DNA from: Rhodopseudomonas sp. BAL398 | GTDB lineage: Bacteria > Pseudomonadota > Alphaproteobacteria > Rhizobiales > Xanthobacteraceae | Assembly (NCBI RefSeq): GCF_033001325.1 | Contig: NZ_CP133111.1 | Coordinates: forward strand, 4,480,501 to 4,544,500 | Direction: 5' to 3' | Length of the DNA stretch: 64,000 nt | Part shown: positions 49,373-57,686 of the stretch, in pieces | How the letters are laid out: the number at the start of each line of letters is the position of its first letter | How positions within the stretch are numbered: position 1 is the first letter of the stretch | Notes under the pieces: model-generated | Databases searched by the model: none | What the model was told of the DNA's origin: nothing | What the model saw: only the letters and a program-made list of their open reading frames with translations | Translations under genes and position numbers: made by a program

Positions 49373-50248
49373 TCAAGGGGTGTTGATCTTGTCCTGCGTG
49401 CGCAATTCGAAGTCGCTGGCGTCGTGGCGCTCATGAAGTTGCTCGGATAGTTCACCGCTGACACGGTTCACGATCCGCCCACGCTTTACAGCGGGGCGGT
49501 CGGCAATCGCCGCCACCCAACGCTGGACGTTGGCATATTCGTGGAGCGCTAGGAATTCCGCCGCATTCCCATAGAGCCGACCTAGCGCGACGTTTCCGTA
49601 CCAGCACCATGCCGCGATGTCTGCGATCGTATAGTCACCGCCGGCCAGATAGGGGGTCTCCGCCAGACGGCGATCAAGCACGTCGTATTGGCGCTTGGCC
49701 TCCATCGCAAAGCGGTCGATCGCATATTCGATCTTGGTCGGCGCATAGGCATAAAAATGGCCGAAGCCACCGCCGAGATAGGGTGCGCTGCCCATCTGCC
49801 AGAAGAGCCAGGACAAGGTCGCCGCGCGCCCGGTCGGATCGGTCGGCAGAAAGGCGCCGAACTTCTCGCCGAGATAGGTCAAGATCGCACCGGATTCGAA
49901 CACGCGGATTGGCGTGGAGCCTGAACGGTCAAGCAGCGCAGGGATTTTGGAGTTAGGATTGACATCGACGAAGCCGCTTCCAAACTGATCTCCCTGCTCG
50001 ATCCGGATCGGCCAAGCGTCATATTCGGCACCCTCGTGCCCCAGCGCTAGAAGCTCCTCTAGTAGAATGGACACCTTCTGGCCGTTCGGCGTGGCAAGGG
50101 AATAGAGCTGCAGCGGATGTTGGCCGATCGGCAAATCCTTGTTGTGAGTGGCGCCGGCGACGGGCCGGTTGATGGCGGCGAACTGGCCCCCATTGGGCTT
50201 ATCCCAGACCCAGACCTTCCGTGGCGTGTATTCCTGCTGATCGGGCAT
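49373..50248 (-). CDS. yghU: glutathione S-transferase family protein, YghU-like
   Basis: A 291-residue Nu-class GST-like disulfide-bond oxidoreductase. Compared with ordinary GSTs it has the YghU N-terminal extension (YTPRKVWVWDKPNGGQFAAINRPVAGATHNKDLPIGQHPLQLYSLATPNGQK). Residues N-G-Q-K hold glutathione, VNPNSKIPALLD and VFESGAILTYLGEKFG complete the thioredoxin-fold part, and the rest is helical (DYTIADIAAWCWYG). E. coli YghU reduces disulfides and organic peroxides with two glutathiones. It is 108 bases after the next GST gene on the same strand. Confidence 0.93.
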   Translation of the reverse strand: MPDQQEYTPRKVWVWDKPNGGQFAAINRPVAGATHNKDLPIGQHPLQLYSLATPNGQKVSILLEELLALGHEGAEYDAWPIRIEQGDQFGSGFVDVNPNSKIPALLDRSGSTPIRVFESGAILTYLGEKFGAFLPTDPTGRAATLSWLFWQMGSAPYLGGGFGHFYAYAPTKIEYAIDRFAMEAKRQYDVLDRRLAETPYLAGGDYTIADIAAWCWYGNVALGRLYGNAAEFLALHEYANVQRWVAAIADRPAVKRGRIVNRVSGELSEQLHERHDASDFELRTQDKINTP

Positions 50249-50356
50249 GACGTGCTCCTTGTAAGGTGGACCTCGCCAGCGACCGCGCTGGTCGATGGTC
50301 GTCCGTCGATGGCAGTGCGAGCGACTTCGTTTCCTTTTCGGTTCGCGAATTCCCCC

Positions 50357-50989
50357 TTAGCTCGCGGCGAGCGCCGTGGTCTTGGAGATCGCGGTTTGAA
50401 AGGCGGGACGGCCTTCGAGTTCGGCATACCAGCGTCCGACATTCGGCGTCGCAGCGAAGTCGACCCCGGCGAAGCCGCGCTGCCACATCCAGCCGAAGTC
50501 GGCGATGTCGGCGATGCTGAGATCGTCGCCAGCGACGTACTTCTGCTTGGCGAGCAGCGCATCGAGCACGCTCATCACACGGATCGCTTCAGCCGAGAAG
50601 CGCTCGATGGCGTAAGGGATCTGCTCCGGGGCAAACTTCAGGAAGTGGGCCGCGTTGCCGAAGGCTGGGCCCACGGCGGTGCCATGAAAGAAGAGCTGCT
50701 TGAATACCCGGGCACGCGGCGCACCAGCCGTGGGTAGGAGTTTACCCGTCTTCTCGGCTAGGTAGATCATGATGGCGGCACTCTCGCTCAGTACGAGCGC
50801 GCCGCCGTCAGCGTCATGATCGACGAGAACCGGCACCTTGCCGTTGGGGTTCAACGCCCGGAAGGCTGGATCCTTTTGACCGCCGGTTCGGATGTCAACT
50901 GAGTGAAGGGTATAGTCGAGTCCCAACTCCTCAAGCGCAATGGGAACCTTGACGGAGTTCGGCGTGGCGAATGCATAGACGTCGATCAT
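50357..50989 (-). CDS. glutathione S-transferase family protein, YfcG-like
   Basis: A 210-residue GST: MIDVYAFATPNSVKVPIALEELGLDYTLHSVDIRTGGQKDPAFRALNPNGKVPVLVD is the thioredoxin-fold N-domain of the YfcG group, with Asn-Ser-Lys replacing catalytic Tyr/Ser; VLSESAAIMIYLAEKTGKLLP and the helical domain (DDLSIADIADFGWMW) follow. Like YghU it probably works as a glutathione-dependent disulfide reductase or peroxidase. Between it and the upstream peroxiredoxin gene lie 204 bases with no clear gene. Confidence 0.92.
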   Translation of the reverse strand: MIDVYAFATPNSVKVPIALEELGLDYTLHSVDIRTGGQKDPAFRALNPNGKVPVLVDHDADGGALVLSESAAIMIYLAEKTGKLLPTAGAPRARVFKQLFFHGTAVGPAFGNAAHFLKFAPEQIPYAIERFSAEAIRVMSVLDALLAKQKYVAGDDLSIADIADFGWMWQRGFAGVDFAATPNVGRWYAELEGRPAFQTAISKTTALAAS

Positions 50990-51193
50990 GGGATGTCCTT
51001 GCCTGGCTGAGTGGAATTCGAAGTCTGACTGACTTGAGGGGGCTCGCGACCTAGGAGGTCAGAGCACGTGCGATGGAGCAGTTTGGCGATCTGAAGCGAC
51101 AGGCCCAAAGGCGCCGCATAGGCGAGCGACACGAACAGCGCTTCCGAATTGTACTGGAACCGATGGGCCAATCGAGCATGGCGCATGCCAGCC

Positions 51194-51859
51194 TCACCTA
51201 AGCCACGTGCGACGCGCTAACGCCGCCAGGGTTGCGGTAATGGTGGCGGGTTCGAGGCGATTGCGGAAATCGACGTCGACATAGGCAAAGGCAATTATGC
51301 CGTCGCGATCGATCACGTAAGTGGCCGGGAGCGGCAGCACCCAGCCGCCATCCCCATTGCGGTCAGGCGAAGCTTGGCCGAGCTTTGCGTAGATTAGGTG
51401 TAACTCCTCGGCGAGGTCGAACGCGATACCATACGCCTTTGCCGCCGCGGAGCCGGTGTCGCTGAGAACTGCGAATGCCAGATCGTTCCTTTCGACGGTG
51501 CTCAGCGATTGATCTGGCGTCTGCGGCGAGACAGCGATGAGCGACGCTCCCAATGCAGTGAAGTCGGGCAGAGCCTTTTGCAGCGCCCGCAGCTCGAGAT
51601 TGCAGTATGGGCACCAGCCACCGCGATAGAAGCTCAACACCACTGGGCCGGCTGTGAGGGCTTCAGCGAGGCTCGTGGCGCCATCCCTGCTGTTCGGCAG
51701 GGTAAAAAGTGGGGCGCGATCGCCGGCTTTCGACGCACGATCGAGGATGCCCGAGGCGCTGAGGTTGAGATCCGCTTGCGTCATGGCAGCGGCCATCTCG
51801 GCCGGGACCTTGTGTATGAAGTCGGCGTGGAATGCAGTTAATTCGGCTTGGAGTGACAT
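51194..51859 (-). CDS. peroxiredoxin-like (AhpC/TSA) protein
   Basis: A 221-residue thioredoxin-fold peroxidase. The active-site region is VVLSFYRGGWCPYCNLELRALQ with Cys83 and Cys86, followed by ASLIAVSPQTPDQS and a Trp-containing strand VLPLPATYVIDRDGIIAFAYVDVDFRNR. About 45 helical residues precede the fold, as in the peroxiredoxin-like family (AhpC-TSA_2). It would reduce peroxides using an unidentified thiol donor. It is 40 percent-like, by eye, to its neighbour at 52009, from which it is separated by 149 bases; they are tandem paralogues. Confidence 0.9.
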   Translation of the reverse strand: MSLQAELTAFHADFIHKVPAEMAAAMTQADLNLSASGILDRASKAGDRAPLFTLPNSRDGATSLAEALTAGPVVLSFYRGGWCPYCNLELRALQKALPDFTALGASLIAVSPQTPDQSLSTVERNDLAFAVLSDTGSAAAKAYGIAFDLAEELHLIYAKLGQASPDRNGDGGWVLPLPATYVIDRDGIIAFAYVDVDFRNRLEPATITATLAALARRTWLR

Positions 51860-52008
51860 GGAGTGCTCCTCTAGCGGATGCGGATTCGGTGCTCTCGCAT
51901 TCTCCGTCCGTGCCCTCGCCGTTGTTGGAGCAGAAAGCTGCCCCCTACGATTGCCGACCGGATCCTCGGCGCTTCAACGCGCCGAAGATCGGATTGGGTG
52001 AAAGGAGA

Positions 52009-52716
52009 TCAGGCGACCTGCCGATGGCTCAGTTGCTCTAGAACCGGGAAGATGGCCGAAGGCTCGGGGCGCCGTGTGTAGTCGGCGTTCACTTCGGCAT
52101 AAACGATGGTCCCATCCTGCGCGATAACGTAGCGAGCAGGCATCGGCAGGGTCCAACTGTCCTCGCCGTTGAACTGCGCCAGGTCGGCGCCGAGCGCCTT
52201 CTGGACCTCACGCAGATAACCCGGCAAAGTCCAGCGGACCCCGAACTGAGCGGCGATCTCCCCGCCATGGTCGCCGAGGATTGGGAACCCCAGTCCGTTC
52301 TGTCGCTGCGATTTCCGACTATTTGGCGCCGTCTGCTGCGAGATCGCGACCAGGGTTGCCCCGCGCAGCTCGATCTCCGAACGGGCTTCTTCCAGCGCGC
52401 TCAGGTCGAAGTTGCAAAACGGACACCAGGCACCGCGATAGAATGTGACCACGAGCGGCCCGTTCGCGAGCACCACCTTTGAAGCGACTGGATTGCCGTC
52501 AGGATCAGGAAGGGTGAACTCGGGTGCCACGTCGCCGACTTTCAAGGCACGGCTCTGCGCGCCGGACGCGATCAGTTCGTCGGTGGAGCGATGGAGCGCT
52601 TCGACTGCAGCCGGCGGCGCGAGGTTGTTATCGAATTCGAATTTAAACGCATCGAGCTTGCCTTGCAGTGGCAGACCGGATTTCGCGATCGTGGCTAGGG
52701 TTTCCTGAAGGGTCAT
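52009..52716 (-). CDS. peroxiredoxin-like (AhpC/TSA) protein, tandem paralogue
   Basis: A 235-residue protein. ATG 52716 is chosen over longer in-frame extensions because AAGGAG lies six bases upstream and the paralogue starts at the equivalent place (MTLQETLATI). The active site is VTFYRGAWCPFCNFDLSAL with Cys98 and Cys101; ATLVAISQQTAPNSRKSQ and WTLPMPARYVIAQDGTIVYAEVNADYTRRP follow. Divergent from a LysR gene across a perfect palindrome, so probably under its control. Confidence 0.9.
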   Translation of the reverse strand: MTLQETLATIAKSGLPLQGKLDAFKFEFDNNLAPPAAVEALHRSTDELIASGAQSRALKVGDVAPEFTLPDPDGNPVASKVVLANGPLVVTFYRGAWCPFCNFDLSALEEARSEIELRGATLVAISQQTAPNSRKSQRQNGLGFPILGDHGGEIAAQFGVRWTLPGYLREVQKALGADLAQFNGEDSWTLPMPARYVIAQDGTIVYAEVNADYTRRPEPSAIFPVLEQLSHRQVA

Positions 52717-52810
52717 CGAACTTCTCCTTGTCGGGCCAGCAACATCGCTGGTGTTGCCTATGGATGCGCTATTCCAATCGCTTGCAGAAGAAGGGCTGGG
52801 GCGATAGCAT

Positions 52811-52829
52811 ATATTCCAACTTGGAATAT
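52811..52829 (+). promoter_or_regulatory. perfect palindromic operator, likely LysR-type box
   Basis: atattccaa-c-ttggaatat is a perfect 9+1+9 inverted repeat containing the T-N11-A spacing of LysR boxes. It lies 13 bases before the lysR start and 95 bases from the divergent peroxiredoxin start, in a position for autoregulation and divergent activation. Confidence 0.7.
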
Positions 52830-52841
52830 TTGGTGCATGAA

Positions 52842-53762
52842 ATGGATCGATTGCACGCGATGGAAGTCTTTGTCCGTGTCGTCGAGACCGGCTCCTTCTC
52901 GACGGCCGCGCGAGATTTGCGGATTGGGCAACCGGCTGTGTCGAAATTGGTCGCAGCATTGGAGGATCACCTCCAGGTGCGGCTTCTCGTTCGCTCAACG
53001 CGCCAACTTCATCCGACCGAGGCCGGCCAGGCTTTTTATGAGCGCGCGCGCCGAACCCTCGCGGAAGCAGATGAAGCTGAGACCGCTGCCCGCGGATTGG
53101 GCAAGGGGCTCGATGGACGACTTCGCGTTTGTGCGTCCGTCACCTTCGCGAGGTTGCACATTGTGCCAAGGATCGGCGCATTCTTGGACGCGCATCCCAA
53201 TCTTCGCGTCGATTTCGTCATGGATGACCGATACATTGATTTGATGGGGGAGAACATCGACGTGGCTCTGCGCGCGGGCGAGCTACCCGATTCCAGCCTG
53301 ACCGCGCGCAAACTCGCAACGTGCGGACGATCAGTGGTAGCGAGCCCCGCCTACCTCTCGCGAATGGGCACACCATCAGCCCCGAGTGATCTCCTCGACC
53401 ACACTGCGCTTGTTTACACACAGGGCCTGGTTGCGGAGGAATGGCGATTTCGTCGCGCGACTGCAGATACGTCCGTGCGCATTCCCACCCGGCTCTCGTT
53501 CAGTGCGGCCGAGGGAGTTCGCGAGGCGGTGATTGCCGGTCTTGGCCTGGCGATCAGCTCGCGATGGATGATGGAACCGGAGCTTGCGAATGGGAGCGTT
53601 ATTCCGGTGCTTACCGACTGGAAGCTTCCGAGCGCCGACTTGTGGGCTCTCTATCCGAGCGGGAGGCTACCGACGGCGAAAGCGCGTGCCTTCGTCAACT
53701 GGTTTGAAGAAAACTTCTCAAGTAGAGAGTATCAATCCACGTCGGTGGGTACAGCGAGCTAG
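52842..53762 (+). CDS. LysR-family transcriptional regulator
   Basis: A 306-residue regulator from ATG 52842. N-terminal winged HTH: MEVFVRVVETGSFSTAARDLRIGQPAVSKLVAALEDHLQVRLLVRSTRQLHPTEAG. The C-terminal substrate-binding domain starts GRLRVCASVTFARLHIVPRI and is of the DsdC/CrgA-like (PBP2_CrgA) type with DVALRAGELPDSSLTARKL. It overlaps the convergent SDR gene by four bases. The palindrome just upstream and the divergent peroxiredoxin gene suggest regulation of the peroxiredoxin-GST genes. Confidence 0.94.
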   Translation: MDRLHAMEVFVRVVETGSFSTAARDLRIGQPAVSKLVAALEDHLQVRLLVRSTRQLHPTEAGQAFYERARRTLAEADEAETAARGLGKGLDGRLRVCASVTFARLHIVPRIGAFLDAHPNLRVDFVMDDRYIDLMGENIDVALRAGELPDSSLTARKLATCGRSVVASPAYLSRMGTPSAPSDLLDHTALVYTQGLVAEEWRFRRATADTSVRIPTRLSFSAAEGVREAVIAGLGLAISSRWMMEPELANGSVIPVLTDWKLPSADLWALYPSGRLPTAKARAFVNWFEENFSSREYQSTSVGTAS

Positions 53763-54469
53763 AACTTCTCTGACCACGGGCGGACATCGATCTCGTGAGA
53801 CCAGGCGCTGCGCGGCTGTCGATGCAGTTGCAGATAAAGTTCAGCGATCGCATTTGGCGCGAGCAGCGAGTCCTCCCCACGTTCCTCGGCCAGATGTCGA
53901 TAGCGCTCTGACTCGATTTGTCCGTCGATGATTACGAAGCCGACATGTACGCCTTGAGGCCCCAGCTCACGAGCCATGCTTTGCGCGAGCGCCCGCAAAC
54001 CGAACTTGGGAACCGCTAAGTTGGCAAAGCCAGCGCTGCCGCGCAGCGCAGCAGTTGCGCCCGTAAATATGATCGTGCCATGCCCACGCTTGACCATGCG
54101 ACGTGCGGCCGCTTGCGCGACAAGCAAGCCACCAAGGCAGCCGATCCGCCAGCATCGCTCGAAGTCGGCGGGATCGATGTCGAGGACGTCGGCCTTCTGG
54201 AACGCGCCGGCGTTGAATACGACGAGATCCAGTGCTCCGAGGTCGCGATCGACGCCATCGAAGACACGAAGGACGTCGTCGGCACTTGAGACGTCGGCGG
54301 TATATGGGCGAATGTCGTCACGGCCTTCAGACTGGATCAGAGACTTTAGCTTCGCTTCGTCGCGAGCCACCGCGCCGACTTGCATGTTCTCGGTCGTGAA
54401 GCGGCGGGCCAGTGCCCATCCCAACCCTGGTCCGACCCCAAAGACGATCGCGGTTTCGCGTGCTGCCAT
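53759..54469 (-). CDS. atypical SDR-family protein lacking the catalytic tyrosine
   Basis: A 236-residue Rossmann protein; AAGGAG stands eight bases before ATG 54469. Cofactor motif AIVFGVGPGLGWALARRF, NAG present in VVFNAGAFQKADVL. The active-site region reads GSAGFANLAVPKFGLRALAQSM: Lys is kept, but the residue four before it is Leu instead of Tyr, and the usual Ser is Thr. Subfamilies with this change exist in proteobacteria; classical dehydrogenase activity is doubtful. Last gene of the OYE-to-SDR operon, 56 bases after gcvH. Confidence 0.88.
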   Translation of the reverse strand: MAARETAIVFGVGPGLGWALARRFTTENMQVGAVARDEAKLKSLIQSEGRDDIRPYTADVSSADDVLRVFDGVDRDLGALDLVVFNAGAFQKADVLDIDPADFERCWRIGCLGGLLVAQAAARRMVKRGHGTIIFTGATAALRGSAGFANLAVPKFGLRALAQSMARELGPQGVHVGFVIIDGQIESERYRHLAEERGEDSLLAPNAIAELYLQLHRQPRSAWSHEIDVRPWSEKF

Positions 54470-54525
54470 GGATGTTGCTCCTTCGCCTTGGCCTGCCTCC
54501 GCCCATCTCGGCGAAGGCACGCCCT

Positions 54526-54915
54526 TCAGAGATTCGTTGTTCCAAGAGCGTTGACGAACCTCTTGTACGCTTCCTCATCCAGGAGTGCGTCGAACTCCTT
54601 CGCGTCTGCTAGGCGGAGCTTGAAGAGCCAGCCCTTGCCCATCGGGTCACCGTTGATCTTTGCTGGGTCGTCATTGAGCGCTGTATTGACGCCCGTAACC
54701 TCGCCGGAGAGGGGTGCGAGAAGTTCGTTGGCCACCTTCACCGACTCAATGGCAGCGACTTCTCTGGCCTGTTCAACACGCTTGCCGACTTGCGGGAGGT
54801 CAACATGAACGATTTCGCCAAGCTGCGTTTGGGCATAATCGGTGATACCGACGACGGCTTCACTGCCGTCGAGCCGGACCCATTGGTGATTGTCGTTGAA
54901 ACGCACAATGCTCAT
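54526..54915 (-). CDS. gcvH: glycine cleavage H-like lipoyl carrier protein
   Basis: A 129-residue lipoyl-domain protein: FNDNHQWVRLDGSEAVVGITDYAQTQLGEIVHVDLPQVG, then AAIESVKVANELLAPLSGEV with Lys60 as the lipoylation site in the ESVK context, and NDDPAKINGDPMGKGWLFKL. All H-protein elements are intact. No gcvT, gcvP, lipoyl-transfer or dihydrolipoamide dehydrogenase gene is in the window, and the gene overlaps by four bases (ATGA) an upstream peroxiredoxin gene. A redox or non-glycine role for the lipoyl arm is therefore plausible; this is inference. Confidence 0.93.
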   Translation of the reverse strand: MSIVRFNDNHQWVRLDGSEAVVGITDYAQTQLGEIVHVDLPQVGKRVEQAREVAAIESVKVANELLAPLSGEVTGVNTALNDDPAKINGDPMGKGWLFKLRLADAKEFDALLDEEAYKRFVNALGTTNL

Positions 54916-55538
54916 CTCGTGCCCTCAGGGAGGTCAGACTCCAAATCCTGCTCGCCAATAGTCTGGGCATACGTTTTGCCGTACGGATAAAAAAGGTCTT
55001 TGCGGCCTTGCTCCCACGCAGCCTTGAGCTCCGGCTTAGTGATGTCGAAGTCGGGCCGGCATTTTTCTGTGACGACACGCAAATCCCGACGGAGATCATC
55101 CATGGTCGGTCGACCGAAGTACCAGTAGCCATTGTAGATCTTATAGATCACAAGGCCCGGTTCGAGGACGATCACATGGGGAATCATCGGATCATGGCGT
55201 GGATCCGTATATTCAGCGATCTCAAGGTCCTTTTGGATGATGCGCCTGCTATCCGAAAGAAAGGGCCAATGAGCACCAACACCGCTGCGGTATTCATTGG
55301 TCTCAGTAATATTGTCGGTGCTGATCGTGACGAGACGGCAATAGCCAACTTCCATCTCATCGTGGAGATCAAGTAGCTTTTGGTGTTGTTGGCGATCTTT
55401 GGGACAGTATCCGCCACGGCTGAGTACCAGCACCATAGGGCTTTGGCCTTGCAGAGCCGAAAGCTTCCGGCGTTTTGCAGTATGGTCAGAGAGCTCGTAG
55501 TCGGGGAGCATGGCCCCCGGAGTCATATCGTGTCGCAT
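54912..55538 (-). CDS. peroxiredoxin/redoxin-domain protein, third in the island
   Basis: A 208-residue protein with AGAGG seven bases before ATG 55538. Thioredoxin fold: PGAMLPDYELSDHTAKRRKLSAL, then VLVLSRGGYCPKDRQQHQKL with a single Cys45 at the peroxidatic position. No CxxC is present, in contrast to the two tandem paralogues. YCRLVTISTDNITETNEYRSGVGAHWPFLSD and VIVLEPGLVIYKIYNGYWYFGRPT complete the domain. A 1-Cys-type peroxidase needs an external reductant; the coupled GcvH-like carrier is a candidate. Confidence 0.85.
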   Translation of the reverse strand: MRHDMTPGAMLPDYELSDHTAKRRKLSALQGQSPMVLVLSRGGYCPKDRQQHQKLLDLHDEMEVGYCRLVTISTDNITETNEYRSGVGAHWPFLSDSRRIIQKDLEIAEYTDPRHDPMIPHVIVLEPGLVIYKIYNGYWYFGRPTMDDLRRDLRVVTEKCRPDFDITKPELKAAWEQGRKDLFYPYGKTYAQTIGEQDLESDLPEGTR

Positions 55539-55622
55539 AAAGCGCCTCTTGCGTTTTCAGGCAGTCCTTCCGGATTACAATGCGATGGCTGATGAGGTCA
55601 TTCCTCACAGCCAAGGAAAGCG

Positions 55623-56111
55623 TTATCTCTTCCAAGACCTGTTGAGCAGGACCCAGAAAATCAACAGATGCGAAATGATCACCAAAGGGGCGTAGAAAGT
55701 GTAGATGTACCAAATAGTGGATAGGTTGAAGCTGGGGACGTTCAAGCTCAGCACGCCGCGCAGTCCGTTCAATAGGTCAGCAAATCCCAACGTATTCGTC
55801 ACCCACACCAGAGGGACGGCAAAGCGCCAGTTACTCCGCAGAGCAAAAATGGAGGCGAGGGCCAGCGCAGCTGCCAAGAGGTCACCGTAAGCGGCGCCAG
55901 AAAGGAACTCTCCAGGGAGTCTCGGATCAATCATTCCCGTAACTAACAGCGTCATTCCCACATAGCGGGGCACATGCACCCAGAGCAGCGGAATCAGAGC
56001 GGCATTGCGAGGCAGCTTGGTCAGCGACGGCCAAACGTACCACGCCGCGACGATGGAGAAGACGGCGCAACTCACGAGAAGCTGCATCCAGAATATTGCG
56101 ACGCTACCCAT
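55623..56111 (-). CDS. integral membrane protein of unknown function, 162 aa
   Basis: Five hydrophobic segments are visible: FWMQLLVSCAVFSIVAAWYV, NAALIPLLWVHVPRYVGMTLLVTGMI, YGDLLAAALALASIFAL, FAVPLVWVTNTLGFADLLNGL and YTFYAPLVIISHLLIFWVLL. The last two hold conserved-looking His/Asn residues. I do not recognise the family well enough to name it. It sits 49 bases after the OYE gene and 84 bases before the peroxiredoxin gene, in the same operon. Confidence 0.75.
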   Translation of the reverse strand: MGSVAIFWMQLLVSCAVFSIVAAWYVWPSLTKLPRNAALIPLLWVHVPRYVGMTLLVTGMIDPRLPGEFLSGAAYGDLLAAALALASIFALRSNWRFAVPLVWVTNTLGFADLLNGLRGVLSLNVPSFNLSTIWYIYTFYAPLVIISHLLIFWVLLNRSWKR

Positions 56112-56160
56112 GTCTAATGGCTCCCGTTTATGTTCTCGACGATCCTCAATCGAATCGTCT

Positions 56161-57264
56161 TTACATCGCCAGCTCGGCTTCTTTGATGTTGGCTATCGGC
56201 CCAAGGATCGTTGGGTCGAAGTCGTTGAGGGCGCCTCGACCGGACCAACGCCTCGGTAGGTCGGGATTCGCCAGGGCCCCGCGGGCGATGGTGATGATAT
56301 CGGCACCGTCGTCCAGCGCAGCCAGCGCCTGTTCGACGCTGTGCAGACTGCCATTGGCAAAGATCGCTGCTTTGGGTGCGTGGCGCTTGGCGAGTTGCAT
56401 CAAGGATGGACCTTCCGACGTGAACGCCGGCTTCCACGCCTCGAATTCGGTTACATGGATGAAGTCCGCGCCGGCCTCCGCGAGGCTGCCGAAGATGATT
56501 TCGGCGTCATGCTCCGCATCGGCCCACTTGTGATGGTAGTCGTTCACCTTGCCTTGAGAGATGCGGACGCCGACAGGCACCTTGGGGCCGACCTGCGCTC
56601 GCACAGCCTTGAAGGTTTCGAGGATCAATCGCACGCGGTTCTCCGTAGAGCCGCCCCACGAATCCGCCCTGGTGTTAGCGTAGTCGGTCAAAAACTGGTC
56701 AAGAAGATATCCATTGGCGCCGTGGATCTCGATTGCATCAAACCCGGCAATCTTGATTGCGCGCCCTGCCGATTCAGCGAAGCCGGTGATGGCGTCGACG
56801 ATCTGCGCCTCCGTAATCGCGGCCGGCAGGGCGTAGGCGCCCTTACCATGATAGAACGACATCTGTTCGCCCTTCGGCTGGACCGGAGACGGCCCAACCG
56901 TGGTGTCGCAAAAGCGATTGCCCTGGCTGATTGCCCCAGCATGCATGATCTGGGCGATGGCGAGCGCGCCGTGCGCCTTGATGCCGCTGACGACCGGTTT
57001 CCAGGCGTTGGCCTGCGCTTCGTCAGTCATGCCGGGCTGATGGATGTAGCCCTGCGAGAACGCCTGATCGGTATAGATACCTTCGGTGATGACTGTCCCG
57101 AAGCCACCGCGCGCGAAACGCTCGTAGTAACGGGTCATCGTTTCGGTCGCCCGGCCATCGTCGGTCGCCGAGATGCGTGTCATCGGTGCGACGGACAGGC
57201 GGTTCTTCAGGGTACGGCCGTTTATAACGATCGGTGCGAAAAGCGCGCTGGTGTCAATGCCCAT
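56161..57264 (-). CDS. Old Yellow Enzyme family NADH:flavin oxidoreductase
   Basis: A 367-residue FMN TIM-barrel enzyme. ATG 57264 (MGIDTSALFAPIVINGRTLKNRLSVAPMTRISA) follows GGAG by ten bases. Family motifs: QIMHAGAISQGNR, the SFYHGKG substrate region, FDAIEIHGANGYLLDQFLTDYANTRADSWGGSTENRVRLILE and IARGALANPDLP with phosphate-binding Arg. OYEs reduce activated alkenes, nitro compounds and quinones. First gene of a five-gene operon. A decayed copy of its 5' end exists at 60815-60930. Confidence 0.93.
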   Translation of the reverse strand: MGIDTSALFAPIVINGRTLKNRLSVAPMTRISATDDGRATETMTRYYERFARGGFGTVITEGIYTDQAFSQGYIHQPGMTDEAQANAWKPVVSGIKAHGALAIAQIMHAGAISQGNRFCDTTVGPSPVQPKGEQMSFYHGKGAYALPAAITEAQIVDAITGFAESAGRAIKIAGFDAIEIHGANGYLLDQFLTDYANTRADSWGGSTENRVRLILETFKAVRAQVGPKVPVGVRISQGKVNDYHHKWADAEHDAEIIFGSLAEAGADFIHVTEFEAWKPAFTSEGPSLMQLAKRHAPKAAIFANGSLHSVEQALAALDDGADIITIARGALANPDLPRRWSGRGALNDFDPTILGPIANIKEAELAM

Positions 57265-57370
57265 CGTCCAGATCTCCAGAACCATCAAACCGAGCGTTTT
57301 GCGCTCTAATGCGCAGGAAATTCGCTCGTACGAGTTAGATTTAGCCTGTGCGGGTAGGCTGGAGAAGACA

Positions 57371-57535
57371 GGGTGGATGATAAGCAATATATCGTTTGGC
57401 GTTAGAATACAGATTCTCTGAATGAGGCGATACCCGTTGTGACGGTCGAGAGCCTGTTGGGCTGCGGCTCGTCAGAAGGGGCACGGTGCCGGCGCTGGTA
57501 AGCCGGTAGAAGAGACCTCTCTGCCTCACGCGGCT
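57371..57535 (+). pseudogene. decayed remnant of a lysR gene and its promoter
   Basis: Bases 57371-57410 (gataagcaatatatcgttt core) match the region before the intact lysR at 61051, and 57440-57533 aligns with its 5' coding part: ctgcggctcgtcag / cggcggctcgccag, gccggcgctggtaagccg / gccgatgctggtcagccg, ctgcctcacgcgg / ttgcctcacgcgg. The ATG is lost and about 80 bases are missing compared with the intact gene, so it is a broken paralogue, divergent from the OYE gene. Confidence 0.75.
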
Positions 57536-57686
57536 CCTTTCATCGAAGCTGGCAATCGACGCTCCACTCGATCTGGTCCGGCGGCTTCGGTCTCTCAGTT
57601 CGGGTGGAGTGTTGCGAGCCCAACAACGAAACTCGCGAGTTTGGTCGCCGAAACGAGTTTGGAAGACATTCCTGTCAGGGTCGATC
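57536..57686. other. spacer between lysR remnant and amidase gene
   Basis: No gene or clear signal is visible. It may include further unrecognisable lysR debris. Confidence 0.4.

Noticed and set aside
50986-51186. Minus-strand frame of 66 codons between GST and peroxiredoxin
   Set aside because: No motif, no ribosome-binding site, overlaps the GST start.
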